Shown: piece after piece, positions 36,169 to 57,300 of the stretch
Position numbering within the stretch: position 1 is the stretch's first letter
Layout of the letters: the number at the start of each line of letters is the position of its first letter
The notes under the pieces: model-generated
The model's input: the letters and a program-made list of their open reading frames with translations, nothing else
What the model was told of the DNA's origin: nothing
Database searches by the model: none
Translations under genes and position numbers: made by a program
NCBI RefSeq assembly: GCF_964340395.1
Contig: NC_135555.1
Location: forward strand, 17,696,846 to 17,760,845
Length of the DNA stretch: 64,000 nt
From: Glandiceps talaboti
Lineage: Eukaryota; Hemichordata; Enteropneusta; Spengelidae
Reading direction: 5' to 3'

Positions 36169-36214
36169 CACGTGATGGATATATAAATATTCATATTCTG
36201 TAAGGGCTATAAAA
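36169..36214 (+). promoter_or_regulatory. Gene C core promoter: CACGTG element and TATA box
   Basis: The palindrome ATCACGTGAT contains CACGTG at 36,169-36,174. TATAAAA is at 36,208-36,214, 39 nt from E-box start to TATA start. Gene C is the most diverged paralogue, so retention of this pair supports function. Confidence 0.65.
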
Positions 36215-36237
36215 TGTAACATCTCACACTTGTTCTA

Positions 36238-36284
36238 CATTACATTTGCTTCTCTACTGTCGGAGTGATACCTTCTAATCACAG
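36238..36284 (+). other. Gene C non-coding exon 1 (5' UTR)
   Basis: The start is estimated at about 30 nt after the TATA box. The end is set by the donor GTAAGA at 36,285. Intron 1 runs to the TTTACAG acceptor ending at 37,213; I see no other feature in that intron. Confidence 0.55.
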
Positions 36285-37232
36285 GTAAGAACATTTTTTG
36301 TGTGACTTGGTCAGCGCAAGGACATACATGTATCACTAATGGTCAGAGTAAATACTTGTACTTGACAAATGTGTGCATGAGCGATAACCCCGTAAAGTTC
36401 CAAATTGAGTTCGTAACTTTATCGACTTCGTTGTATACAGCATCGTGACAATTTTCAACTTCAAAAATGAAACACTAGAACAATTCCGATGATATAGTTG
36501 TCAATGCTTTTTGCAATGTTTTAGACGAAATATATTTCAAAATTTCGCTTGTAATTTTCAAATCCAATTATATAGGCATTTCAAGTTCGAAGTGATAGGC
36601 ATCGACTAGACGAATGCTACGAACCCTGTAGTCTGTTATTTTACGCTTGCTAACCGAGTGTGATGAGCGCAAATTGTACTTATTAATCAGTAAACAAATT
36701 TAGAAAGATAGCCTTGTCGCTGATAATCTAACGAAAAACGAAGTCAAAAATATAACAAAAAATAAGGCATTTAAGTTTTCAAATTGGTGAGAAATGTGAA
36801 CTATATTGATATACTTACCTGCATTTGTTAGATTGATAGCTTAGCCTGTCTACAGCATTGTTGTGTTACATCAGTATCTGTCGCTGTATCTCCCGGTCCT
36901 CGGAACGAACACTTGTGTGGAGGACGTGAACACGTCAGTAATAACATTGGGGGTTTGGCAATTCAAGCTGGTTCGTTTTGAGGGCTAGGAGGTAGAACGC
37001 TAGCTACCGATCGCGATGTAACTTAATACACAACAGCGCAGTAAACAGGCTATTGATAGTTAGTCTAGCTTGCTGGTAAACTACATCAAAGGCGATCATG
37101 AGAAATGTTATAATCGTTTATTTATTTACAAAATTTGCAATATCAACTTTTGTACAATTTGTGTTGTCCTGCGGGTCTCCTATACTTATTATATTCCTTA
37201 TTTTTCTTTACAGGCGGAACTCAAAAGCAGCT

Positions 37233-45507
<8,275 letters not shown>

Positions 45508-45835
45508 ATACAAGATTATTTTCAGTTAAGAAGGAAGGAGAGTCGCGAAACTGTACCTCAGACATCAAGTGGATTGCACGACAGGTTAAACTGTGTTTTC
45601 ACAATTGTGTAATTTTATTGTTATCAATGAAGTCACTATTTTACATTTTCTTTTTACTGTAATGCAACTTTAAAGTGAATGTGAAGTGACCATGACCAAT
45701 GTTATTTCAGCATGTTATGTTTATTTTGCCAAAATAAAGGACAAACAGTTTTGTGGTATTAAAAAACACCTGACTTGAGAAATTGAATGGAATAAAAAAC
45801 GTCACTCCAGACCCAATCTGAATAAAATCAGATGT
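45508..45835 (+). other. Gene C 3' UTR and flank
   Basis: Follows TAA at 45,505-45,507. It contains AATAAA at 45,733-45,738 downstream of a T-rich stretch, giving a 3' UTR of about 240-260 nt. No homology to the gene A/B flank was seen, in line with C being a separate lineage. Confidence 0.65.
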
Positions 45836-45982
45836 GTTGTACACAGCGCGATTTCGTTTTGGCTGTTACATTTACTGTCGTTTGTTCTTTGTGAGCACTC
45901 CTTACATGCAGATGTATGTAATGAACGCTCACAAAACGACAAACGACAGTAACACTCAAAAAGAAATCGAGCAGTATAACGT
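45836..45982. mobile_element. Foldback element
   Basis: TTACTGTCGTTTG (45,872 on) pairs with CAAACGACAGTAA (ending 45,952). The pairing extends outward through GATTTCGTTTT / its near complement. The loop is also palindromic around TTACATGCAGATGTATGTAA. It is non-coding. Confidence 0.75.
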
Positions 45983-46449
45983 ACACTACATCGGATTTAA
46001 TCAATTTTCTAACGGCCCTTCCACAGAGCTTCTCATGGAAGTACTTCTTATTTGCACATCAATTGGACATATTTCAGAGAGTTATGATGTCACATTAGCA
46101 ATCCATTACATATATTATCCCTGGAAATGTTGAAGTCAAGTTTATGATGGGTTTCGGGAGAGGATGACAACGAATACTCTTCACATATCTCTAGAGGGGT
46201 GGTATTGCCTGGAAATAACGATGGTGTAATCCAACTAATTATTCTTTCGAACCTGAAGCTAGCTGTTAGGATAACTCCATTGGTAACTACTCAAGTAGTA
46301 ATTCAGAAGCAGACGACAGTTCACAACAAAGACTATATGACACTAAGTTTTGTCGATGTAGATGTCAGAGAAAAGTTACACCAGTTCTGTTTATAAGCTT
46401 TTCACTCAAGTGGAAATGATTGAAACAAACCACATTTCATATTAATATG

Positions 46450-46720
46450 TTAATGATATACATGTGGGAAGAGGATGAGTAGGGAGGATCCTTTCTATGT
46501 AGACGTGGGAAAATTATGAGTGGAAGGATCATTTCTTTGTACATGTGGGGAGACTATGAGTAGGGAGGATAATTTCCATGTAGATGTAGGGAGACTATGA
46601 GTAAGGAGGATCCTTTCTCTGTACATGTGGGAAGACTATGAGTAGGGAGGATCTTTTCTCTGTACATGTGGGAAGACTATGAGTAGAGAGGATTCTGTCT
46701 ATGTACATGTAGGAATTTAT
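46450..46720. repeat. Inverted array of the 40-bp minisatellite
   Basis: About seven units built on GTACATGTGGGAAGACTATG and AGTAGGGAGGATCCTTTCT, the reverse complement of the 28,493-28,812 array. It sits at the far 3' end of the inverted pseudogene block, as expected if it was inverted together with the 3' flank. Confidence 0.85.
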
Positions 46721-47043
46721 GGTAGGATAATACACACAATTTCGTTAGGTTTCATTCTTCCACGTCCTTCCCAAATGTACACTTTTGTACTGTCATGGTA
46801 AGGACAGATCACAAAAACAAAACAAAAAACTATAGATAAATAACTTTATAAATATAAATAATAAAACTATTATATAGTAGATAATCAGATATTTGGCCGG
46901 TGAGGAATATCTCAACAGTATGTTGTCAATACATCGAATCCTATACGATGCTTAACCATACTACCACAGTATTGAACAGTTTCAAACACAATAATTTTCT
47001 GCTGGTATGCATCGAATCAACAGGTGGCCAGATTAAACTTTTC

Positions 47044-47048
<5 letters not shown>

Positions 47049-47114
<66 letters not shown>

Positions 47115-47140
47115 GCACGCACGCACACACACACACACAT
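47049..47140. repeat. (CA)n microsatellite
   Basis: Corresponds, inverted, to the TG tract in the gene B 3' flank (28,137-28,190) and the shorter TG/CG tract after gene A. Confidence 0.95.
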
Positions 47141-48900
47141 TGCACTGCACTGCACACACGAGTATTAATTATTCCAAGGACAAGAACTTTATTCTAAACT
47201 TTTTCCCTCTATTTGAAGTCATAGTATGTGCTAGCAATGCAATTAACAGTTAGTGATAGTCTACTTAGTTTCAAATTTTAAAACCGCATGTGTTATTTTC
47301 TGTCGCTCTGCGTCATTTTCTGGACAAGGCGATCATCTCAACACCAGCCATGGTCGTTAGCAGATCACTTCAACAGGCTTTTAATAAACATCTATCATAG
47401 TAAACAAGTATCAACAACATGTTCAAATATAATAACATCTGTCCACTACAGGAAAGAAGAAGAGAACTTCCTCTCACATCTTGTTTAAAGTTGCGTGAGG
47501 CCCAACACCAGAAATACATCTTGACACATATATCATACCACAAAGAAGACCAAAGAGGACAACCAAACCCAGGAGCTTTGAAACTGCTGACGACCAAAAT
47601 TGCAACTCGGTGAATAGTACATGACAAACAACCCCAAGCTGCTTTCAAATACCGCACTCCAATACAGAAATTTACAGGAACTCGTTTTTTCCCCAAGAAC
47701 AATCACATACTGGAACAAACTAACAGTAATTTGGTCACATCTGGATCGGTGGATGTCTTAAAGGCACCCATACAGTGTTTCGCCCTCTTATTACGCTGAT
47801 TATTTACCAGTTTCTGCAAAATATTGATTATGATTATGATTTTGATACACATGAATTAGAGTCAATGAATTTGGCAATGAGCGGGACGATTTTTTTTCAA
47901 AACTTTATGATAAAATTTCAAAGTTATCGCATGAATCACATGGACTCTTTACCCCATTCGCTGTCGTATGTTCACAATACAACACACCGGCATTGTAGAA
48001 ACCATAATAATGATCAAAACCACGTGTTGGACCAGTTGGAACATATGAACTATTGCAGAATCCTAAATGCCATCTGTAAAGTAATAGAAATCATCAAAAT
48101 AAGCATGAAATACAACACACTCCTCTGACTAGAAGAGCAATTCAGTGGTGTATGTATACATTTAACAGGACCAACAATCATACAGTATTCGTGCAGGCCA
48201 TTGTCATTGAATGTTTAAGATTACAAGAAAGAGCAAATATTAATGTTCACTTAGATAAAAACCAAACATCAGACATAATAATTCGGCGATGATTCTCAAA
48301 GAGGGTTATCTGTGTCAGTGCTAAGCAAAAAGATTCAATTTTGTGGTTTTTCCAAATTACAGTTACACGATCGTTTTCTTCAACGCAACACAACGAACAG
48401 ACAGACAGACGATACCAAATTCACCAATGACTGATATACATGTAAAGTACAATAATTAAAACCATTGCAATGAAAAGGCCTTGACAGCCACGTGTACAAT
48501 CAATACACGACGTGTTCATCAAGAGTGAAAAGAAGTGCAAGGTTATACAGGCTTAACGTGAAGTGATCATCATGGTTGACTTTGATAACTGAAACACTGA
48601 TTTTCCGACGCCGTAAGTTCAATATGCAGCATCTCTCAGTCGTTTTGGAAAGAAATCGTGATATGTGGGTGCACCGTGTGGGTGCAATCCAAGGTAGGTG
48701 AAATGCTGCGAAGAAGAAAATGCATGATCAGTGTCTTGAATATGATGTCGACTTTAGTAATTAAACTGTTGCAATTATAGTAATTAAACTGTTAATTAAC
48801 TGTTGAAACTCTAATCGACAGCGGCTACTAAAAATCTGTGTTACAGACATCATCTTCTAAGGCCAAATTATGTGTTTTCGATAATTCGACCAACCCTAGT

Positions 48901-49000
48901 NNNNNNNNNNNNNNNNNNNNNNNNNNNNNNNNNNNNNNNNNNNNNNNNNNNNNNNNNNNNNNNNNNNNNNNNNNNNNNNNNNNNNNNNNNNNNNNNNNNN
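48901..49000. other. Assembly gap, 100 Ns
   Basis: A run of exactly 100 undetermined bases, probably a gap of unknown true length. It falls where exons 2-5 of the inverted pseudogene would lie, so their absence cannot be distinguished from non-assembly. Confidence 1.
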
Positions 49001-49511
49001 TATACCATATGCAAAAATTGTCCGATCTGCACAGAGACACAAAGACACCAGGTATTGATATATATAAAATGATATATACTTATTCAAAAGAATAAGGATG
49101 TTATAATGTTATAAGTTGTCACTCAGACTTTCATTAGAGACTCCTCCGAGACCTCCCTTTCTCATACCAACTGCATCTCTCACAGAATAGATTCTATACT
49201 GTCTTAGGAGGTGATACATATCTACAAAAGTTCGATCGTATGATGAAATAGTTCAAACCTGGACAAAATTATTTTGGAGAAATGTCACATACACATGTAC
49301 CTTATGAGCACAAACAATCCCCCTTTCGAGTGAACTGTACCCTTCCCGTACGTCTATTGGAGTTGCTCTCCCTCCGTCCCCACTCTTCGGAGTTATAAAA
49401 TCAAACGTGATGTCAACAGCGATGCTAAGGAGAGAATTTCACACTAAAAAAGGTATGTTATCAGTTCAATCTATTGGTCTGTTGTAGACAGGTGAATTAA
49501 ATAGTAATGTT

Positions 49512-50702
49512 CAGAGGAGACCGGAAGGGTCATACGTGACACCCATGTGACCGTTTCACGATAGCGCATATGCTGATGACCTAGTGTGTCTAAAACGAAC
49601 ACACACTTTGGTACTCGACAAGTCAATGTTATCGATATCTACATTTCCGGGTTTTTCACCTCTAGATCTGTCGTTTTAACACAAAATTATGTTTCTATGT
49701 AATTATGCTTTTGTTACTTTTCTATTAATTATCGTTATGAATTTCATGGTTCTGCATCATTCCCCGCTTTATAATGTGTATAAATTACTACTTTTTGTTG
49801 AGTTTCAATGTTTTCAAGATGGCGACCTATTGTGTGTGCATATAACATGCGGAGACCCTTGACCATTGACGGCTGTCCTACACTTGCTGGCCGGACGTGT
49901 TTATTTTGATACTTTCGAATTCGTGTCGTGCAGTGATCGTTAACACCAATTGTCAGCATTTCCTCTTATATACTTTAAATGTTGTCCTTTTCACTCTTAT
50001 GAAGACATTTTTCTATTTATTTTCAGATTCCTCGCTATCGCTAGTCGATTTGTTGTACCAAATCTGGACTTTCTTCTGTTCTTCATGTTACATTTTGTCA
50101 CGTATAAAACCACATCTGTGTATATATGTCTTGTGTGAGAAAAAGACCTGAATGTAATTTAATGTAAACCCCCTTCCTACCCCCTGAGGATAGCTAAAGA
50201 AATAATTTAGCTTACATCTTACAAACTAATTGTTAAAAAAATAATGTACAACAACGTCATGTATTACAAATGTGTATGATAGACAATTGAGACCTCCAAG
50301 GCCTATTTTATGTCTAAGCTTTAATATGCTCAGAAAACACTCATATTACGGATCCATTGAATATTTTCCCCTTCACATGGCTTTCATGCCAGTCACTCAA
50401 AATATCAAAATGATAAATGTCGGTATCTACAAATCTCGCCATTCCAGCACAAAATTACACATATTACATCTACCTTGCTAGTTATATAATAGTTCGCAAT
50501 GCTTACATACATCATCATACGTTACCACAATTTACGTAGCCTGAGCACATTTTGCTACATGTTTGTCGCGTCGCCAGACAAGTGAGCAATAGCATGTCGG
50601 ATTAAAATATGCAAAACTGAGAGACTCGCACAATTTGTGGCATTAGCTAACTTGATAATACAAAGGCCGGAGTCTTGTAGTTGTATTTATTTATTTATTT
50701 AC

Positions 50703-50745
<43 letters not shown>

Positions 50746-51327
50746 TTTTTTATTTATTTATTTATTTATTTTTTTGAGCAAATGTTTGTATTTTGGAAGG
50801 TAGACATCTAACGTTTTAGTCAGGTAGACTGAGTAAAGTCGAGGCGCTGTACTCGGGACACTGCATTCAAAATACTGTAGTTGTTTAGCAAGTTGTGAGA
50901 AGGTCGCCTGTTTGCATTGTCACATTACATCACTTGTCAAAGGAGGTCACCTTCGACTCTAACTATAGCCATTTAAAAGTACACAAGAATCCATCTTTTT
51001 TATTAAAAAATGTAAAAAACTACAAAATGGGCGAAAAACGGGGCCGACATTTACGACCTCAGCGGGGTCAAGTATTGTTCACGAAATTGCCGAAAATCAC
51101 AGTATTCCTATTAATAATTCCAAAATCGATTCTTCTATCATGGGAGAGGGAGGGTGAAATATCAGTCGAGATTTTCGCTTTTACGGCTGGTGAGCACTGC
51201 GCCGGCCACCATTGTAAACGTACCACACGCGTGCACGATCGAAGTGTACACAATGGAGGGTCACTGCGTAATGAGCTTTCACAGTTGTTTTTTACCCATC
51301 ATGCTTTGCACCCCTTCCAGCCTCCTC
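49512..51327. mobile_element. Non-autonomous DNA transposon-like insertion, about 1.8 kb, possibly hAT type
   Basis: Comparison with the gene D promoter shows an insertion flanked by a duplicated TAATGTT (49,505-49,511 and 51,328-51,334). The ends are inverted: GAGGAGACCGGAAGGG at the left and GAGGAGGCTGGAAGGG read inward from the right, 14 of 16 matching. A CAGAGG start and a 7-8 bp target duplication would suit hAT, but this is not decisive. Inside are a TTTA array (50,684-50,773) and no transposase ORF. It separates the pseudogene TATA region from exon 1. Confidence 0.65.
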
Positions 51328-53619
51328 TAATGTTGTTGCATATTTTATAGTTTCTTTCATGCTAAAACGTCATTCACCATGTGATGATTCCCACTAATCA
51401 TATCCACATCGTGTTTAAACGCACGATTTTTCCTTATGCCATTGTAATCAATCAAACTTTTAAAAACATTATGTTATGAAAATAATTTTTGCATGGAATC
51501 ACGAAATGTCGATACCTAACACCCCTCAGATCGTGCTGTTGAATAAAACATACTATTTTTTCAATAAGTATAAGTAGCGATGATCATGAATTACGCAATA
51601 CATTGTCATGGCAGTTAGTTAGATAGTTACAGTATGGGTTAGAGCCCATTTTGGAGGTTTAACAGGACACTGTAGGGTAACTCATTCATTTGTTTGTCCG
51701 AGGGGAATCGCGTTGTCATGATACAGGCATGATGCAACAACTATGTCAATCCAAACAGCCGGAGCTATGTTCTTATGTCTATGTAGAGAGATGACGACAT
51801 CACAATTTACGAAAAACAACATGATTGATCCTCACAATACCATACTGTCCTTTCAGACTATATTGTTGAGTTCCTAGGCTACCTAGTAGTGTATCGTTTG
51901 GTGTCTAAGCAGTGTTCCTATGGGTAGATCAGCATAACATATAGACGATTCCCCACTCTAACTGTCTGTCTAGGGTACCATGATCTAACCAGCCTATCTA
52001 AGTTAGGTAATTAGCCAGACATGTTTCGTTACTCACACTTGCGCTCTTACACTCATAAGACAGAGAGACATTAATTATTTTAATTGCGTTGCAAATCAAA
52101 ATCTGACCTGACTTTATTTTTCCGTGTCACTTACATATAAGTTCTTGTTATAACCTTGAAAAAAAGTGATGTCATCATTCTAAGTATAATCTGCTAGAAA
52201 TGAATGATCTCTAACGTAGATTCATTCTAGAAGACAAGGAAAACTTTCCACAGAATACTTTAAGACAGCATTTGGGATGATGCCATATGGAAATTGTCCA
52301 TGTGTAAGATTCATGTTCATCGGGTCAGTGAAAGGATAACGGAACCTTCAGTATTTACAGTGGGAGGAAGTAACACATTGTCTGTTAAATAAAACATGAC
52401 CCTCCCTTTGTCCCATTTTGTAAAACATGATCCTCCCCATGACAATTGCATAATGAACGTTAAGTAATCTTATACAAATGAAATGATTTTGACTCCTGTA
52501 TTCGTAAGCCATATTTGTACAGATAAAGTGACAAAACAGTAAAAGACTGGCTAGTTACCTTTCTCATAATCATACACAATCTATAATTAGTATCTAATTG
52601 GTATGCTTTCGATGTTCTATTTAATGAGATTTATTTGTTTATTCAGAGTTTAATTTTGCAACGACGAGGGAGAATACCAATCTGCAGTACAGATTTGAAA
52701 GGCTATACATGTATTTCTTCAATACAAGGGTGATAAACTTTGCATCGGTTACTATAACTGTTAATCATAGTTGTAGATATTTTAACAACAACATTTACAG
52801 ACAGTGAGAGTGATAAGGTAAGATGGTTTACTCGGTAAAATACATCGTTTTATAAAACAATTTTCTTACAATATATGTATTTGTACATTGGCATGTGAAG
52901 TACTCGTAAAAATAAATGTTGAGCACTCATCTCACTTATACATCTCAAAGTATCCCCACCGTTTCCGCCACCCTCTGTAAATACTGAAGATTCCCTAGGT
53001 ATTAATTTGAATTCGATAATCAACAAGCTGTCTTGTTTACAAGTACTAATCTATATTGTTTGATCAAAACACTTGACACCAAACCAAGAGGACATGAGGA
53101 CATTCACTATTAAACTGGCAAATCTACAGTCTGACTACAGGATATCAGGAAATATTTCTTCTCTCAGCATGTCATATCTCAATTGAACAATTTACCACAG
53201 CACATCATCCAGGCCAAAATTGTTGTGGACTTTATTCTGGTGCTCTTGTAAGTGTACTCAATAGCAGCCATATGTGTAGTAAAACTCACTATATTGCTGC
53301 ATAACTCAAAAACTCCAATGCATAGACTCGACTCAAATGTCTATGTAATCACATGTAAGCTATCTTGGATGAGTGACTGTTGACCTTTACCTTAACATAC
53401 AGGGTAGACCATCAACATTAAGCTATTATTTACATATTGCAGACATTTTGTAGCAATTATGTGTGGCTAATATCTTTTAGATCTTGTCTAAATCAGAAGC
53501 AAATAAATATACACATGTATTATTTGTGGTGCTCGTAATCACTTCTTATTCAATGGTAGTCATATTTGTAGTGACCAATCATGATTTACCAGATAACTCA
53601 AAAACGTTAATATTTATAT

Positions 53620-53767
53620 ATAATCTCTCAGTATTCCGAATGAGTTCTACGTCATCGAGGACGAAGGATTCCTCTCATGTCGACCGTATCCTTCCGAGCC
53701 GATAGGGACATAGGGGAATCATGAGTCCGAGATGACGTAGCACGAATGAGAAATACCGAGAGATTAT
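53620..53767. mobile_element. Foldback (MITE-like) element in the left palindrome arm
   Basis: TAATCTCTCAGTATT near the left end and AATACCGAGAGATTA at the right end are inverted. Pairing continues through TACGTCATC/GATGACGTA. It is absent from the right arm at the matching place. Confidence 0.7.
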
Positions 53768-54528
53768 TCAATTATTATATACATAGACCCAATATTTTTT
53801 TCTATTATAATGACAATTGTAAACTAAACTATTCTTAAACTTACGCTGAACGTGCATTAATTCTATGAAGTGATTGGGCTACGTACAGCGCTCAGCTGTT
53901 ATGTTCTTTCAGTTTTCAGAAAGTAGTCACCATTGCGACAGCTGCCGTCGCTACTACTTCTAACGTATATGTTGAGATCAGTACAATTACACCACAGACT
54001 TTCAGGTAGGGAACATTTTGCCAACGACGGGACGGACGTTTGTTAAGAGCAGTGATTAATGAGTTGAAAAAATATAGACACTTTCTGATTTCATCGGAAA
54101 AAAATGAGACATATCGAGAGACTGACTAACGAACGGATGCTTACACCGGTTATGCATAGAACTCTGCTCAGAGTCATACGCTTAAAACATCAACACTGGC
54201 AAGTTAAAATGTCGAAAACATTGTGAAATTTTCAAAACACATTGTCAAACGTCTATCAGTAGTTGAATTTAACGGGCAACTATTTCACTGCGTTGCTCAA
54301 CTGCAATTTTTACGATGTTGATGTTAGCATGTCTACGTACGTTAGTGGCTGTACGAAAGGCGATAGATGTGTCCGAGGTGTATTTGTTGCATGTTTACAC
54401 TGATGGTTGGTCGATGTTTGACAATCCATGAATAGCAAGGAAACCACATTTTCAAACAACAACATCCTAACTGTTCAGGTTGATGATGTTTACAAATAAT
54501 TCAAAGTAGTTCCGACCATATTACTATA

Positions 54529-54594
54529 GTGTGACGTCAAAGTATAGTACTATGAAATGTATGGATTTCATATTACTATACTTTGACGTCACAC
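54529..54594. mobile_element. Short near-perfect palindrome with TGACGTCA-type ends
   Basis: GTGTGACGTCAAAGTATAGT and its complement pair almost completely around an 8-nt loop. The ends contain GACGTC. It lies within sequence unique to the left arm. A hairpin transposon remnant is likely. Confidence 0.65.
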
Positions 54595-55269
54595 CTTGGG
54601 CATATGAGGGTCTATGTATATAATAAATAGTTCTACACTACATTCAAGTGTCGCACTCTCTTTTGAGATATTGACCTTTGGCCTTAAGCTTGATTGATCG
54701 TCTTGTTCAGTTATCGAAATTAAGCATTTTCCTGCATTATCAGACACTTTGTAGAATTCATTTGTTTCCACCAAGTTCTTTTTAAATCATGTCTCCATTA
54801 GTCACATAGAAGTAAAGTATTTGTGGTGGGGGAGAGATTGTCTTTTACTTTTCTGGTAGTGGTGTTTACACATTGACTATTCAAACAGAAAGAAATTTGG
54901 AATATCATAACGAATTTGTGTATTCAGAATTGATGCAATGCCCGTAAATCTAATTTAGTCTCTCAAAAACGTATATCATCGGCTCTTTGGTTTGACAACA
55001 CTGTGTCATCAAAGTCTTCGACATCACGATTTTTGATATCTCAGCCGGTGATATGCCCTTATGTCGTGAGATGACATGGCATAAAAGATTATACGAAAAA
55101 ACAATATGATTGATCGTCACTAGACCATACTGACTTACAGACTGTAGGTGTATGATGACAATCGATACTTTAATTGAAAAACTGAAAACAATTTCATCAT
55201 TTGAATTATGTATTATATATGGATAGCGCACGGTTTTACACAGACATTGCATATGACCTGTGTGTGTAG

Positions 55270-55308
<39 letters not shown>

Positions 55309-55525
55309 AGTCTGTCTGTATGTCTCTCTGTCTGTCTGCTACCTACCTGCCCGCCTGTCTGTCTCTCTGTCTGTCTCTCTGCCTGTCTGCCTGAATGACT
55401 GTCTGTTTGTCTGTCTGTATGTCTGTCTGTTTATCTGTACATATTCAATCACAAAAATATTATACCGACAGTACCACAGTTTCTTGTCATTTCATTGACT
55501 TAATAGGGAACTCATTCTGTGGTTT

Positions 55526-55760
55526 GTCGGTGGCTGAGTGGTTAAACCAGTTACCACTGTGGTCGAGGTTTGAACTCATTTTAGGTTTGATTGAATTTGC
55601 CTCGCTGTAAGTAAGAAGAGCGTCATTCAGTTTGACTTTAGGTCTACCGGGGAATGAAGATTTTCCCCGGGTACTCCAGTTTTCTCCTGCACTAACACTG
55701 AACAATACTCGTGTTATTGGGCAATACATGACTTGTATAAATATAAATAAGAAACTATAT
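55526..55760 (+). mobile_element. tRNA-derived SINE
   Basis: A-box-like GTGGCTGAGTGGTTAAACC and B-box-like GGTTTGAACTC are followed by a body with GGGGAATGAAGATTTTCCCC and GGGTACTCCAGTTTTCTCC, then an AT-rich tail. This head-body arrangement is typical of tRNA-derived SINEs with a conserved central part. It lies at the centre of the palindrome. Confidence 0.6.

Positions 55761-57299
<1,539 letters not shown>

Positions 57300-57300
<1 letters not shown>

Larger units (their letters stand above)
46440..51560 (-). pseudogene. Inverted, rearranged sulfatase pseudogene of the B/D type
   Basis: In minus orientation, 5' to 3': promoter block (51,560-51,340) with the E-box changed to CACATG; a transposon-like insertion; exon 1 (about 49,505-49,466) with its GTAAGT donor lost; intron 1; a 100-N gap (48,901-49,000) where exons 2-5 are expected; exon 6 (48,705-48,602), 104 nt, with an in-frame TGA in the AAY-stop-TYGVGK region and a GT-to-AT donor change; exon 7 (48,073-47,953), one nucleotide short, so frameshifted; intron 7 with the LINE relic; then a deletion junction near 47,349 that joins intron 7 directly to the last GWC-stop codons and the 3' flank. 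Exons 8-16 and most of exon 17 are missing. It cannot encode a sulfatase. Confidence 0.88.
51340..55517 (-). repeat. Left arm of a large imperfect palindrome (inverted sulfatase 5' flank)
   Basis: Reverse-complement collinear with the gene D upstream region (57,300-59,520) and the gene B upstream region (11,078-13,740). Anchors are CTGCAGTACAGATTTGAAAG (52,682), GACCTTTACCTTAAC (near 53,382), CATTTTCCTGCATTATC (54,724) and the CTGT array (55,268-55,440). It has additional sequence at about 51,560-52,500 and 53,620-54,600 that the right arm lacks, the latter including two foldback elements. No gene in the arm is supported. Confidence 0.8.

Noticed and set aside
49560-49600. Plus-strand AYADDLVCL peptide, resembling the YADD box of reverse transcriptase
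   Set aside because: It is isolated, with a stop just upstream and no other palm motifs at the right distances, and it sits inside an insertion with DNA-transposon-like ends. Chance or a tiny nested remnant is more likely.
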